A DNA stretch of 64,000 nucleotides from NCBI GenBank assembly GCA_052386675.1, contig JBQTJX010000018.1:1-64000 (forward strand), given 5' to 3'. The notes beneath the pieces were generated by a model. The model was given only the letters and a program-made list of their open reading frames with translations. It made no database searches and was not told the DNA's origin. The position numbers and the translations under genes were made by a program. Of the stretch, positions 37,659 through 46,502 are shown one piece after another. How positions within the stretch are numbered: position 1 is the stretch's first letter; each line of letters begins with the position of its first letter. Source of the DNA: RBG-16-66-20 sp052386675 (GTDB lineage: Bacteria; Pseudomonadota; Gammaproteobacteria; Burkholderiales; SG8-39).

Positions 37659-37678
37659 GGAGTAAGCATACACCCCGC

Positions 37679-38368
37679 ATGCATGGAAAAGAACTGATCG
37701 AGTGGCGCAAGTCGGAGCGGCGGCGCCTCATCGCGGCGCGCGAAGCGCTCGATGCGTCGACGCTGGAGCACTTGCGTCAGAGGATAGACGCGGCACTGGA
37801 GCGATCGTTCCCCGGGCTCGCCGCCGCCAAGCTCGCCTTCTGCTGGCCGATCCGGGGTGAATACGATCCAAGGCACCTTGCAAGAACGCTTCGCGCGCGT
37901 GGTGCGTTGACCGCGCTGCCGGTCGTGGTCGCACCCAGGCAGCCGCTTGTTTTCCGCGAATGGCATCCGGGCGTTGAACTGGCCATGGGCCCTCTTGACA
38001 TCCCCTATCCGAAGTCATCGCCTGAACTCGTGCCCAACGCCGTGCTGCTGCCCATGAACGGCTGGGACCAGGCCGGCTTTCGCCTGGGCTACGGCGGCGG
38101 CTTCTTCGACCGGACGCTGGCAGGCTTGAAGAAGAGGCCGGCGGTGATCGGCATCAGCTACGAGCTCGGACGCATGGACACCATCCATCCCCAGGCATGG
38201 GACATCCCCGTGGACTGGGTGGTGACCGAGCGCGGCGTGTACCGCCGCGATCCGGAGGGACTGGCGTTCCTCGGCGCGCCGATCGAAGGCGAACCGAGTG
38301 CGCTCGCCTCCCCGGTCTGCTACGCAGGCGAGATGGCGCCCGGGTATTTTGGCGAAATCCGGCGGTGA
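37679..38368 (+). CDS. 5-Formyltetrahydrofolate cyclo-ligase
   Basis: A 229-residue cytosolic enzyme that uses ATP to convert 5-formyl-THF to 5,10-methenyl-THF. The N-terminal LIEWRKSERRRLIAAREALD, the PIRGEYDPRHLA region, then NGWDQAGFRLGYGGGFFDRTLAG (the conserved LGxGGGxYDR-like phosphate loop) and IGISYELGRMD identify it. About 25 residues at the C-terminus extend beyond the usual end. The TGA overlaps the recQ start (GTGA). There is no room for the 6S RNA gene that often precedes this gene, as slt starts 20 bases away. Confidence 0.92.
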   Translation: MHGKELIEWRKSERRRLIAAREALDASTLEHLRQRIDAALERSFPGLAAAKLAFCWPIRGEYDPRHLARTLRARGALTALPVVVAPRQPLVFREWHPGVELAMGPLDIPYPKSSPELVPNAVLLPMNGWDQAGFRLGYGGGFFDRTLAGLKKRPAVIGISYELGRMDTIHPQAWDIPVDWVVTERGVYRRDPEGLAFLGAPIEGEPSALASPVCYAGEMAPGYFGEIRR

Positions 38369-40167
38369 ACGATCGAACTGGGGACCGGGCCCTCGGGCTC
38401 CTGAACACGGTCTTCGGCTTTCCCGCCTTCCGCGGCGCCCAGGAGGAGATCGTGCGCCACGTCGCCGGCGGCGGCGATGCGCTGGTGCTCATGCCCACCG
38501 GCGGCGGCAAGTCGCTGTGCTACCAGCTGCCCGCGCTGCTGCGCCCGGGCACGGCGGTGGTGATCTCGCCGCTCATCGCCCTCATGCAGGACCAGGTGGC
38601 GGCGCTCCGTCAGCTGGGCGTGCGCGCCGCGTTCCTGAATTCCACGCTGGACGGACGCGAGGCGAACGCCGTCGAGCGCGCGCTGCGCGCAGGCGAACTG
38701 GACCTGGTCTACGTCGCCCCCGAGCGCCTCACCATGCCGCGCATGCTGGAGCTGCTGGACGAATCGCAACTGGCGCTGTTTGCCATCGACGAGGCGCACT
38801 GCGTTTCGCAATGGGGCCACGACTTCCGCCCGGAGTACCTGCAGCTGTCGCTGCTGCACGAGCGCTTCCCGGCGGTGCCTCGCATCGCGCTCACGGCCAC
38901 TGCCGACCCGCAGACGCGCGCCGAGATCGTGCGCCGCCTGGCGCTGGCGGATGCGCGCGTCTTCCTCTCCAGCTTCGACCGGCCCAACATCCGCTACACC
39001 ATCGTGGACAAGCAGGACGCGCGCGCGCAACTGCTCGCCTTCGTGCGCGAGGAGCATCCGGGCGAGGCAGGCATCGTGTACTGCCTGTCGCGGAAGAAGG
39101 TGGACGAGACCGCGGCCTGGCTCGCCGGCCAGGGCTTGCACGCGCTGCCTTACCACGCCGGCATGGACGCGGCGGCGCGCTCCGCCAACCAGGAGCGCTT
39201 CCAGCGCGAGGACAGCGTGGTCATGGTCGCCACCATCGCTTTCGGCATGGGCATCGACAAGCCCGACGTGCGCTTCGTCGCGCACCTGGACCTGCCCAAG
39301 AGCATCGAGGGCTACTACCAGGAGACTGGCCGCGCCGGCCGCGACGGCCTGCCCGCGAACGCCTGGATGGCCTACGGCCTGGCGGACGTTGTGCAGTTGC
39401 GCCGCATGATCGAGCAGGGCGAGGGAAACGAGGATTTCCGGCGCGTTTCGTTCGCCAAGCTGGATGCGCTGCTGGGCCTGTGCGAGACCGCGGGCTGCAG
39501 GCGCGTGCGCCTGCTCTCCTATTTCGGCGAGGCGAGCGAGCCTTGCGGAAATTGCGACACCTGCCTCGAGCCGCCGCAGACCTGGGACGCGACCGAGGCC
39601 GCGAGGAAGGCCTTGTCGTGCATCTACCGCACCGGGCAGCGCTTCGGCGCGGTGCACCTGATGGACGTGCTGCGCGGCAGGGCCACCGACCGCGTCACGC
39701 AGTGGAACCACGACCAGTTGAACGTGTTCGGCGCCGGGGCGGACCTCGACGAGGCGACCTGGCGCACGGTGTTCCGCCAGCTGGTGGCGCTGGGCTATGC
39801 GCAGCCGGACCATGATGCCTACGGCGGACTGCGCCTGACCGAGGCCGCGCGCGCTGTGCTCAAGGGCGAGCAGGCGGTGGAAATGCGGCGCGCCATGCCC
39901 GGGAAAGTCCGCAAGGCGAGAATGCGCGCGACGGTGACAGCGCTCCCGGGCGCGGACGCGGACCTGCTCGCGCGCCTGAAAGCGTGGCGCAGCGGCGAAG
40001 CGCGCGCGCAAGGCGTGCCGCCCTACGTGGTGTTCCACGACCGCACGCTGGCCGAGATTGCCGCGGCGCGGCCCGTGAGCCTGGATGCGCTGGCCGGGAT
40101 CGCCGGCATCGGCGCGAAGAAACTGGAGCGCTACGGGCCGGCGCTGCTGGACCTGCTGCGCGGCTGA
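38365..40167 (+). CDS. recQ: ATP-dependent DNA helicase RecQ
   Basis: A 600-residue 3'-5' DNA helicase of the RecQ family, acting in recombination and fork repair. Motif 0 FRGAQEEIV, Walker A MPTGGGKSLCYQLPALL, Walker B DEAHCVSQWGHDFRPEY, motif IV-VI strings IVYCLSRKKVDETA, FGMGIDKPDVRFVAHLDLPKSIEGYYQETGRAGRDG are all present. The zinc-binding cysteines follow (CETAGCRR, CGNCDTC). The RQC domain and a C-terminal HRDC domain (VVFHDRTLAEIAAARP) complete it. The start is GTG at 38365, overlapping the cyclo-ligase stop. Confidence 0.97.
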   Translation: MNDRTGDRALGLLNTVFGFPAFRGAQEEIVRHVAGGGDALVLMPTGGGKSLCYQLPALLRPGTAVVISPLIALMQDQVAALRQLGVRAAFLNSTLDGREANAVERALRAGELDLVYVAPERLTMPRMLELLDESQLALFAIDEAHCVSQWGHDFRPEYLQLSLLHERFPAVPRIALTATADPQTRAEIVRRLALADARVFLSSFDRPNIRYTIVDKQDARAQLLAFVREEHPGEAGIVYCLSRKKVDETAAWLAGQGLHALPYHAGMDAAARSANQERFQREDSVVMVATIAFGMGIDKPDVRFVAHLDLPKSIEGYYQETGRAGRDGLPANAWMAYGLADVVQLRRMIEQGEGNEDFRRVSFAKLDALLGLCETAGCRRVRLLSYFGEASEPCGNCDTCLEPPQTWDATEAARKALSCIYRTGQRFGAVHLMDVLRGRATDRVTQWNHDQLNVFGAGADLDEATWRTVFRQLVALGYAQPDHDAYGGLRLTEAARAVLKGEQAVEMRRAMPGKVRKARMRATVTALPGADADLLARLKAWRSGEARAQGVPPYVVFHDRTLAEIAAARPVSLDALAGIAGIGAKKLERYGPALLDLLRG

Positions 40168-40186
40168 CGGCCTGGCGCGGCGGCGA

Positions 40187-40200
40187 TTGACCTGCATCAA
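40187..40200 (+). promoter_or_regulatory. FNR/ANR-type box
   Basis: TTGACCTGCATCAA matches the FNR/ANR consensus TTGAT-N4-ATCAA with a single mismatch. It is centred 41.5 bases before position 40235, the spacing of class II activation, if transcription starts near there. It lies just after the recQ stop and ahead of the diguanylate cyclase gene, so it can only serve the latter on the plus strand. Confidence 0.6.
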
Positions 40201-40234
40201 GACGCGCCCTCCCAACGGCACGACACTTCGCTTC

Positions 40235-41506
40235 GTGGATACCTTGGTGAATGACGGGGTGGAAGACGGGCTCTCGCTGCCCTCGGTGCGGGAGTTGCTG
40301 CAGCAGTTCCCGCTCGCGATCGCGCTGGTGGCGGACGATGGCCGCCTGCGCTGGGTGAACCGCCGCTTCGAGTCCCTGTTCGACCCCGCGGCCCTGGCCG
40401 CCGCCGACCTGCGCGGCCTGCGCCGCCTGCGCTCCCGCGACGGCGCCGAACTGCAGGTCGAGGTGCATCGCCTGGCGGTAGCCGGCGGCAACCTGCTGGT
40501 CCTCGACGAGACCCCCGCGACAGCCAGCGCCAGCGAACTGCGCGCGCTGCGCGAGCGCGTCGACGCGCTCGAGCAGGAGAGCCTGACCGATCGCCTGACC
40601 GGCCTGTGGAACCGGCGCTTCCTGGAGCGCACCGCAACCGCGGAACTCTCGCGCTCCAGGCGCCACCGCCAGCCGCTCGCGGCGGTGCTGCTGGACATCG
40701 ACCATTTCAAGAACGTCAACGACACGCACGGCCACCTCGCCGGCGACGCGGTGCTGCGCGAACTGGCCTCCCTGGCGCGGGCAACCTTGCGCACCTCGGA
40801 CGCGCTGGTGCGCTGGGGCGGAGAGGAGTTCCTGGTCCTGATGCCGCACACGACGCACGCGGCGGCTGCGGTGGCGGCGGAGAACCTGCGCCGGATCGTG
40901 GAGGCGCACGCGTTCCCGGCCGTCGGCCGCCTCACCATCAGCCTCGGCGTCGCGGAGGCGCTGCCGGGCGAGGACATGGACCGGTTCTTCGCGCGAGCCG
41001 ATGCAGCGCTGTACCGCGCCAAGGACGCGGGCCGCAATCGCGTCGTTTCCGACCCGTCGGGCGCCTCCGACGCATGGTCGGCCATCGGCGACGCGGTCGT
41101 GGAACTGGTCTGGCGCGACAGCTATGCGTGCGGCGAGCCGACCATCGATGCCGAGCACGAGGAACTGTTCCGGCTCGCGAACCGGCTCATCGGCGCGAGC
41201 CTGCGCCAGGCGACGGACCGGGCCGCGTTCCTGGACGCGCTCGACCGGCTCATCGACCATATCGCGCGCCATTTCGCCGACGAGGAACGGATCCTCGCCG
41301 AGCGCGGCTACGCAAAGCTGGCGCAGCACGGCGCGGCGCACCGGCGCCTGGTCTCGAGGGCCGGCGAACTGAGGGCGGCCGCGCTTCGCGGTGGCGCGAC
41401 CACCGGCGCGCTGGTGGAGTTCCTCGCGCATGAAGTGGTGGCGCGGCACCTGCTCGTCGCCGATCGGGACTTCTACCCGCTGTTTCGCACCGCCACCCAG
41501 GGATAG
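40235..41506 (+). CDS. PAS-GGDEF diguanylate cyclase with C-terminal bacteriohemerythrin domain
   Basis: A 423-residue soluble signalling protein. Residues about 16-95 look like a PAS sensor (FPLAIALVADDGRLRWVNRRFESLF). Residues about 115-270 are a GGDEF domain with the active site GGEEF at 195-199 and the inhibitory site RTSD at 186-189, so it should be an active, feedback-controlled cyclic-di-GMP synthase. Residues about 285-420 are hemerythrin-like: His308, HxxxE at 346-350, HxxxH at 365-369, and HxxxxD at 405-410 supply all di-iron ligands. It probably senses oxygen or nitric oxide. The start is uncertain: GTG at 40235, 40247 or 40259. It overlaps the convergent methyltransferase gene by 34 bases. 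Confidence 0.9.
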   Translation: MDTLVNDGVEDGLSLPSVRELLQQFPLAIALVADDGRLRWVNRRFESLFDPAALAAADLRGLRRLRSRDGAELQVEVHRLAVAGGNLLVLDETPATASASELRALRERVDALEQESLTDRLTGLWNRRFLERTATAELSRSRRHRQPLAAVLLDIDHFKNVNDTHGHLAGDAVLRELASLARATLRTSDALVRWGGEEFLVLMPHTTHAAAAVAAENLRRIVEAHAFPAVGRLTISLGVAEALPGEDMDRFFARADAALYRAKDAGRNRVVSDPSGASDAWSAIGDAVVELVWRDSYACGEPTIDAEHEELFRLANRLIGASLRQATDRAAFLDALDRLIDHIARHFADEERILAERGYAKLAQHGAAHRRLVSRAGELRAAALRGGATTGALVEFLAHEVVARHLLVADRDFYPLFRTATQG

Positions 41507-42345
41507 GTCCGCGTCTCGTTGCCGTCGCTGGCGCGCAACTCCCCCGCGATGCGGTCGCCGAGGACTGTGCCGGTGAAGACGTTCCGCCACGCGCGCCGGC
41601 CGACGATGCCGTTGGTCACCAGCGACAGTTGCGCGCCTCGCAGGCGCACGCCCGGCACGACGAAATCGCGCCCGCCCGTGGCCGAGACATCCACCTCCAG
41701 CAGCTGGTAGCGCTGCGCGATGCCAAGCGTCCAGCGTCCGCCGTGCTCCGGCAGCTCGAGGCTCCAGCGGCCTGCCGCGAGCGCCGGCACCACCCAAAGC
41801 TCGACACGCGAGAAGCCGTTGCCCACCGGCTTGTCCGGTACGCGCAGTTCCAGCCGCTCGTCGAACGGCCAGTCGCCGAGGCCGGCGTCGTGCGAGACGA
41901 TTCGGGTCCCGGGCCTGAGCGCGAGCAGCTTGGGCAAGAGCTTCGCATTCAGCCCCGGCAGCAGGTAGATGGTCACCACGGTCGCGGCCGAGAAGTCGGC
42001 CGTGAACAGGTCCATGGCCTCGAAGCGAGCGCGCTCGGCGACGCCCGCAGCGCGGGCATTCTCCACGGCTGCGGCGACCAGCGACTTGTCCAGCTCGATG
42101 CCCAGTCCGCGCGCGCCGCGCCTGGCGGCCTCAATGACGATGCGCCCGTCGCCCGATCCAAGGTCGATGACCGTATCCCCTGGCCCGACCTCCGCCAGCT
42201 GCAGCATGCGCGAGACGACTTCCATCGGCGTCACCACGAAAGGCACGCTGCCGTCGTCCCAGGTGTAGGCGGGCATCTGCGCCCGTGCCGCGACGGGCCC
42301 GAGCAGGGCCGCGAGGCCCGCGCCCAGCAGCCGCCGGCGGTTCAT
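41473..42345 (-). CDS. SAM-dependent methyltransferase with Tat-like signal peptide
   Basis: A 290-residue protein. The first 22 residues (RRRLLGAGLAALLGPVAARA) form a signal peptide with a twin-arginine-like start, followed by PAYTWDDGSVPFVVTP. The core is a Rossmann methyltransferase: VIDLGSGDGRIVIEAARRGARGLGIE (motif I) and EAMDLFTADFSAATVVTIYLLP. The last 110 residues are a beta-rich extension with no family I recognise. An exported SAM-dependent enzyme is odd, since SAM is cytoplasmic. The ATG overlaps the ilvA TGA (ATGA), so it is translated together with ilvA. Confidence 0.75.
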   Translation of the reverse strand: MNRRRLLGAGLAALLGPVAARAQMPAYTWDDGSVPFVVTPMEVVSRMLQLAEVGPGDTVIDLGSGDGRIVIEAARRGARGLGIELDKSLVAAAVENARAAGVAERARFEAMDLFTADFSAATVVTIYLLPGLNAKLLPKLLALRPGTRIVSHDAGLGDWPFDERLELRVPDKPVGNGFSRVELWVVPALAAGRWSLELPEHGGRWTLGIAQRYQLLEVDVSATGGRDFVVPGVRLRGAQLSLVTNGIVGRRAWRNVFTGTVLGDRIAGELRASDGNETRTYPWVAVRNSG

Positions 42346-43856
42346 CGCAGGAAGAGTCGGTAGGCCGCGTTGCGCGACTCGTCGGCCCAGGGATAGCCCA
42401 GGCGCGCGAGGAACCTGCGGAAGTCCCCCATTTCGCTGCGCGGCACCTGCATGCCGACCAGCACGCTGCCGTAGTCGGCGCCGTGGTTGCGGTAGTGGAA
42501 CAGGCTGATGTTCCAGGACGGGTTCATGGCGCGCAGGAATCGCATCAGCGCCCCCTGGCGCTCCGGAAACTCGAAGCGGTACAGGATCTCGTTGCGGACA
42601 AGCGCCGACGGCCCCCCGACCATGTGGCGCACATGCGCCTTGGCGATGTCGTTGTCCGAGAGGTCGAGCGTCCGGCAGCCGGCGCGCGCCAGGCGTCGCG
42701 CCAGGCGCGCCGTTTCCTCGCGCCCGCCGACGCTGACCCCGACGAAAATATGCGCCTCGCTTTCGCCGGACATGCGGTAGTTGAACTCGGTGACGTTGCG
42801 GTTGCCCAGCGCCTCCAGGAAACGGCGGAAGCTGCCGCGCTTCTCCGGCACCGTCACCGCCAGCACCGCCTCGCGGTGCTCTCCCAGTTCGGCCTGCTCG
42901 GCGACGAAACGCAGGCGGTCGAAATTGGTGTTGGCGCCCGAGGCGATGGCGACCAGGGTCTTGCCTTTGGCGCCACGCTTGGCCACCCAGGCCTTGGCGC
43001 CGGCGATCGCCAGCGCCCCGGCGGGCTCCAGCACCACGCGGGTATCCTCGAACACGTCCTTGATCGCGGCGCACATCCCGTCGGTGTCCACCAGCACGAC
43101 CTCGTCCACGTACTTCTTCGCCAGCCGGAAGGTTTCCCTGCCGACCTCCTTCACCGCGACGCCGTCGGCGAACAGGCCGACGTGCTCCAGCTTCACGCGC
43201 CGCCCGGCCTTCAGGGAACGCGCCATGGCGTCGGCGTCGGAGGGCTCGACGCCGATCACCTTCACCGACGGGCGCAGGCGCTTGATGTAAGCCGCGATGC
43301 CGCCGATCAGCCCGCCGCCGCCGACGGGAACGAACACCGCGTCGACCGGGCGCGCGCTCTGGCGCAGGATCTCCATGCCGATGGTGCCCTGTCCGGCGAT
43401 CACGTCCGGGTCGTCGAACGGATGGACGAAGGTGAGGCCGAGGCGCCGGCGCATGCGATTCGCCTGCTGGAACGCCTCGGCGACAGTGTCCCCGTGCAGC
43501 ACCACCGTGGCGCCGCGCTGCGCCACGGCGTCCACCTTGATCCTTGGCGTGGTCACCGGCATCACGATAGTGGCGCGGCAACCCAGCTTCTGCGCTGCGA
43601 GCGCCACGCCCTGGGCATGGTTGCCGGCGCTGGCGGCGATGACGCCGCGCTTGAGCTTCGCCGCCGGCAGCTTCGCCATCTTGTTGTAGGCGCCGCGCAG
43701 CTTGAACGAGAACACCGGCTGGAGGTCCTCTCGCTTGAGCAGCAGCCGGTTGCCAAGGCGGCGCGAGAGGCCGGGCGCCAGCTCGAGCGGCGTCTGCTGC
43801 GCGACGTCGTAAACTCGCGCGGCAAGTATGCGCTCAAGATAGTCTTTGCCCTTCAC
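42342..43856 (-). CDS. ilvA: Biosynthetic threonine dehydratase
   Basis: A 504-residue PLP enzyme that turns threonine into 2-oxobutanoate and ammonia, the first step to isoleucine. The start is GTG at 43856. The PLP lysine is Lys52 in VFSFKLRGAYN; GGGGLIGG binds the phosphate; SAGNHAQGVA is also seen. The C-terminal 180 residues hold two ACT-like regulatory domains (AVTVPEKRGSFRRFLEALGNRNVTEF and FPERQGALMRFLRAM), as in the isoleucine-inhibited E. coli form. Feedback inhibition by isoleucine is expected. Confidence 0.97.
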   Translation of the reverse strand: MKGKDYLERILAARVYDVAQQTPLELAPGLSRRLGNRLLLKREDLQPVFSFKLRGAYNKMAKLPAAKLKRGVIAASAGNHAQGVALAAQKLGCRATIVMPVTTPRIKVDAVAQRGATVVLHGDTVAEAFQQANRMRRRLGLTFVHPFDDPDVIAGQGTIGMEILRQSARPVDAVFVPVGGGGLIGGIAAYIKRLRPSVKVIGVEPSDADAMARSLKAGRRVKLEHVGLFADGVAVKEVGRETFRLAKKYVDEVVLVDTDGMCAAIKDVFEDTRVVLEPAGALAIAGAKAWVAKRGAKGKTLVAIASGANTNFDRLRFVAEQAELGEHREAVLAVTVPEKRGSFRRFLEALGNRNVTEFNYRMSGESEAHIFVGVSVGGREETARLARRLARAGCRTLDLSDNDIAKAHVRHMVGGPSALVRNEILYRFEFPERQGALMRFLRAMNPSWNISLFHYRNHGADYGSVLVGMQVPRSEMGDFRRFLARLGYPWADESRNAAYRLFLR

Positions 43857-43882
43857 CGAAAAAGCCTAACACACTGAACGCA

Positions 43883-44287
43883 TTGCTTACTCCCGAGGGC
43901 GGGCTCGCCGGCGTGCTGCTGTCGGCGTTCCTCGCCGCGACAGTGGTGCCGTTCTCCTCGGAGGCGGTGCTGTACGCCTTTCTGCTCCTGCATCCGGAGC
44001 AATCGGTCGCCGCGATCGCGCTCGCGACAGTGGGCAACACCGCGGGCGGCATGACCAGCTACGCCATCGGGCGCTTCCTGCCCGCGAAAGTGCAGGAGAA
44101 GCTGGAGCCCAGGGCGCTCGGCTGGCTGAAACGCTACGGCGCGCCGGCGACGCTGCTCGCCTGGCTGCCTGTGATCGGGGACGCGCTGTGCGTCGCCGCC
44201 GGCTGGCTGCGGATCGGATGGCTCCCGGCACTTGCGTTCATGGCCGCGGGGCGCCTCGCCCGCTACCTCGTGGTCGCCGCAATCTAG
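43883..44287 (+). CDS. YqaA/DedA-like small membrane protein
   Basis: A 134-residue inner-membrane protein with about four hydrophobic segments. The YqaA/DedA signature is FLAATVVPFSSEAVLYAFLL, followed by ATVGNTAGGMTSYAIGRFLP and the arginine-containing WLPVIGDALCVAAGWLRIGW. The start appears to be TTG at 43883; there is no clear ribosome site. Members maintain membrane lipid or ion balance; this one's role is unknown. It ends four bases inside the convergent uvrD gene. Confidence 0.82.
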   Translation: MLTPEGGLAGVLLSAFLAATVVPFSSEAVLYAFLLLHPEQSVAAIALATVGNTAGGMTSYAIGRFLPAKVQEKLEPRALGWLKRYGAPATLLAWLPVIGDALCVAAGWLRIGWLPALAFMAAGRLARYLVVAAI

Positions 44288-46464
44288 GCCGCCTGCAGCT
44301 TCGCCACCGCCACCGCGAGCCACTTGATGCCGCCGCGGCCGAAATTCACCTGCACCCGGGCGTCCCCGCCCATGCCCTCGGCATCCAGGATGACGCCGGG
44401 GCCGAACTTGGCGTGGATCACGTTCTGGCCGATGCGGAAGCCGCCCACTTCCTTCGATCGGGCGAAGGTCGGCTCCTTCCTCGGCGCCGCGCCGAAGACC
44501 ATCGGCGCCGGCCGGGCGAAGCGCGGCGTGAGCCACTTCTTCAGTCCCTCCGGAATCTCATCCAGGAACCGCGAGGCGACGTTATATCGCGTCTGCCCGT
44601 GCAGCATGCGGGTCTGCGCGTGGCACAGGTACAGGCGATGGCGCGCGCGCGTGATCGCCACGTAGGCGAGGCGCCGCTCCTCTTCCAGGCCGTCCTTCTC
44701 CACCAGCGCCTGCTCGTGCGGGAACAGGCCCTCCTCCAGGCCGGAGATGAACACCGCCTCGAACTCCAGGCCCTTGGCCGAGTGCACCGTCATCATCTGC
44801 AGCGCGTCCTGGCCTTCGCCCGCCTGGTGCTCGCCCGCCTCCAGCGCCGCGTGGGTCAGGAAGGCGGTGAGCGGATCCATCACCACGCCGTCCTCGTCAC
44901 CCTCGCCGCTGATCAAGCCGGTGCTGCGGTCCTCCATGGTGAATGCCGCGGCGGCGTTCACCAGTTCGCCCAGGTTCTCGATCCGGTCGGCGCCCTCGCG
45001 CTCGTTCTTGTAGTGCTCGATCAAGCCGCTCCTGCCAACCACGTGCTCCACCTTCTCCGGCAGCGGCAGCGTCGCTGTTTCCTCCTGCAGGTTGCGGATC
45101 AGGTCGCGGAAAGCCGCCACCGACTGGCCGGCGCGGCCGGTGAGGCCGTCCAGCGCCGCCCACAGGCTGCAGCCGCGCGCCTTGGCCGCATCCTGCAGGC
45201 CTTCGACGGAGCGCGCGCCGATTCCCCGCGGCGGAAAGTTGATGACGCGCAGCAGTGAATTGTCGTCCTCCGGCGTGACCACCAGGCGCAGGTAGGCGAG
45301 AGCGTGCTTCACCTCGGCGCGTTCGAAGAAGCGCAGGCCGCCGTAGACGCGGTAGGCGATGCCGGCGCCGAAGAGGGCATGCTCGATCACCCGGGACTGC
45401 GCATTGGAACGGTACAGTACCGCCACCGAGGCGAGCTTGCGCCCCTCGCGCTGCAGCGCCTTCGCTTCGTCCGCGATGAAGCGCGCCTCTTCGGAATCGC
45501 TCTCGCCTTCAAATACCCGCAACGGCTCGCCATGGCCGTCCGCGGTCCACAGGTTCTTGCCCAGGCGGTTGGTGTTGTTGGCGATCAGCGCGTTGGCGGC
45601 GTCCAGGATGTTGCCCTGCGAGCGGTAGTTCTGCTCCAGCCGCACCACCCTGGCGATCCTGAACTCGCGCTCGAAGTCGGCCATGTTGCCGACATTGGCG
45701 CCGCGAAAGGAATAGATGCTCTGGTCGTCGTCGCCCACGGCGAAAATGCGGCTCGCCTCGCCCGCCAGCAGCTTCAGCCAGCGGTACTGCAGGCGGTTGG
45801 TGTCCTGGAACTCGTCCACCAGGATGTGGCGGAAGCGCGCGCGGTAGTGCTCGCGCAGCGGCTCGTTGCGCAGCAGCAGCTCGTAGCTGCGCAGCAGGAG
45901 CTCCGGGAAATCCACCACGCCCTCGCGCCGGCACTGCTCGTCGTAGGCGGCGTACAGCTCCACTTGCCGGCGTGTCACCTCGTCCGGGGCGTGGATGTCC
46001 CCTGCGCGCAGGCCCTCTTCCTTGCGGCCATTGATGAAGTACTGCAGCTCGCGCGGCGGAAAACGGTCCTCGTCCACGTTCATCGAGCGCGCCAGGCGCT
46101 TCACCGCCGCCAGCTGGTCCTGCGTGTCCAGGATCTGGAATTCGCGCGGCAAGCCGGCGTCCTGGTGGTGCGCCCGCAGCATGCGGTTGCACAGGCCGTG
46201 GAAGGTGCCGACCCACATGCCGCGCGGGTTTACCGGCAGCATCGCACTCAGGCGGGTAAACATCTCCCGCGCCGCCTTGTTGGTGAAGGTGACCGCGAGC
46301 AGGCCGCCGGGGGAAACCTTGCCCGACTTGATCAGCCAGGCGATGCGCGTGGTGAGCACGCGCGTCTTGCCGCTGCCGGCGCCGGCGAGCACGAGCATGT
46401 GCTCGTCATCGGCGGTGACGGCGGCGAGCTGTTCCGGGTTTAGGTGTTCGAGGTGCAGCGACAA
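44284..46464 (-). CDS. uvrD: DNA helicase II (UvrD/PcrA)
   Basis: A 726-residue superfamily 1A helicase used in nucleotide excision and mismatch repair. LNPEQLAAVTA, Walker A AGAGSGKTRVL, DEFQDTNRLQYRWL, GDDDQSIYSFRGA, VVRLEQNYRSQGNILDAAN, TVHSAKGLEFEAVFI and LAYVAITRARHRLYLCHA give the complete motif set. The C-terminal FRIGQNVIHAKFGPGVIL is the Tudor-like tail of PcrA/UvrD. The start is taken as TTG at 46464 since no ATG or GTG is in a good position; it may be slightly off. Confidence 0.96.
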   Translation of the reverse strand: MSLHLEHLNPEQLAAVTADDEHMLVLAGAGSGKTRVLTTRIAWLIKSGKVSPGGLLAVTFTNKAAREMFTRLSAMLPVNPRGMWVGTFHGLCNRMLRAHHQDAGLPREFQILDTQDQLAAVKRLARSMNVDEDRFPPRELQYFINGRKEEGLRAGDIHAPDEVTRRQVELYAAYDEQCRREGVVDFPELLLRSYELLLRNEPLREHYRARFRHILVDEFQDTNRLQYRWLKLLAGEASRIFAVGDDDQSIYSFRGANVGNMADFEREFRIARVVRLEQNYRSQGNILDAANALIANNTNRLGKNLWTADGHGEPLRVFEGESDSEEARFIADEAKALQREGRKLASVAVLYRSNAQSRVIEHALFGAGIAYRVYGGLRFFERAEVKHALAYLRLVVTPEDDNSLLRVINFPPRGIGARSVEGLQDAAKARGCSLWAALDGLTGRAGQSVAAFRDLIRNLQEETATLPLPEKVEHVVGRSGLIEHYKNEREGADRIENLGELVNAAAAFTMEDRSTGLISGEGDEDGVVMDPLTAFLTHAALEAGEHQAGEGQDALQMMTVHSAKGLEFEAVFISGLEEGLFPHEQALVEKDGLEEERRLAYVAITRARHRLYLCHAQTRMLHGQTRYNVASRFLDEIPEGLKKWLTPRFARPAPMVFGAAPRKEPTFARSKEVGGFRIGQNVIHAKFGPGVILDAEGMGGDARVQVNFGRGGIKWLAVAVAKLQAA

Positions 46465-46502
46465 GGTGCGGATTTTACCGCGCCCGTCACTTAAGCACGT
46501 GG

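Noticed and set aside
37659..37678. A 6S RNA gene, often found beside the 5-formyl-THF cyclo-ligase gene
   Set aside because: Only 20 bases separate slt from the cyclo-ligase start, far too short.
38320..41085. A 921-codon open frame opposite recQ and the GGDEF gene
   Set aside because: recQ and the GGDEF-hemerythrin gene have full motif sets on the plus strand; the reverse frame has none.
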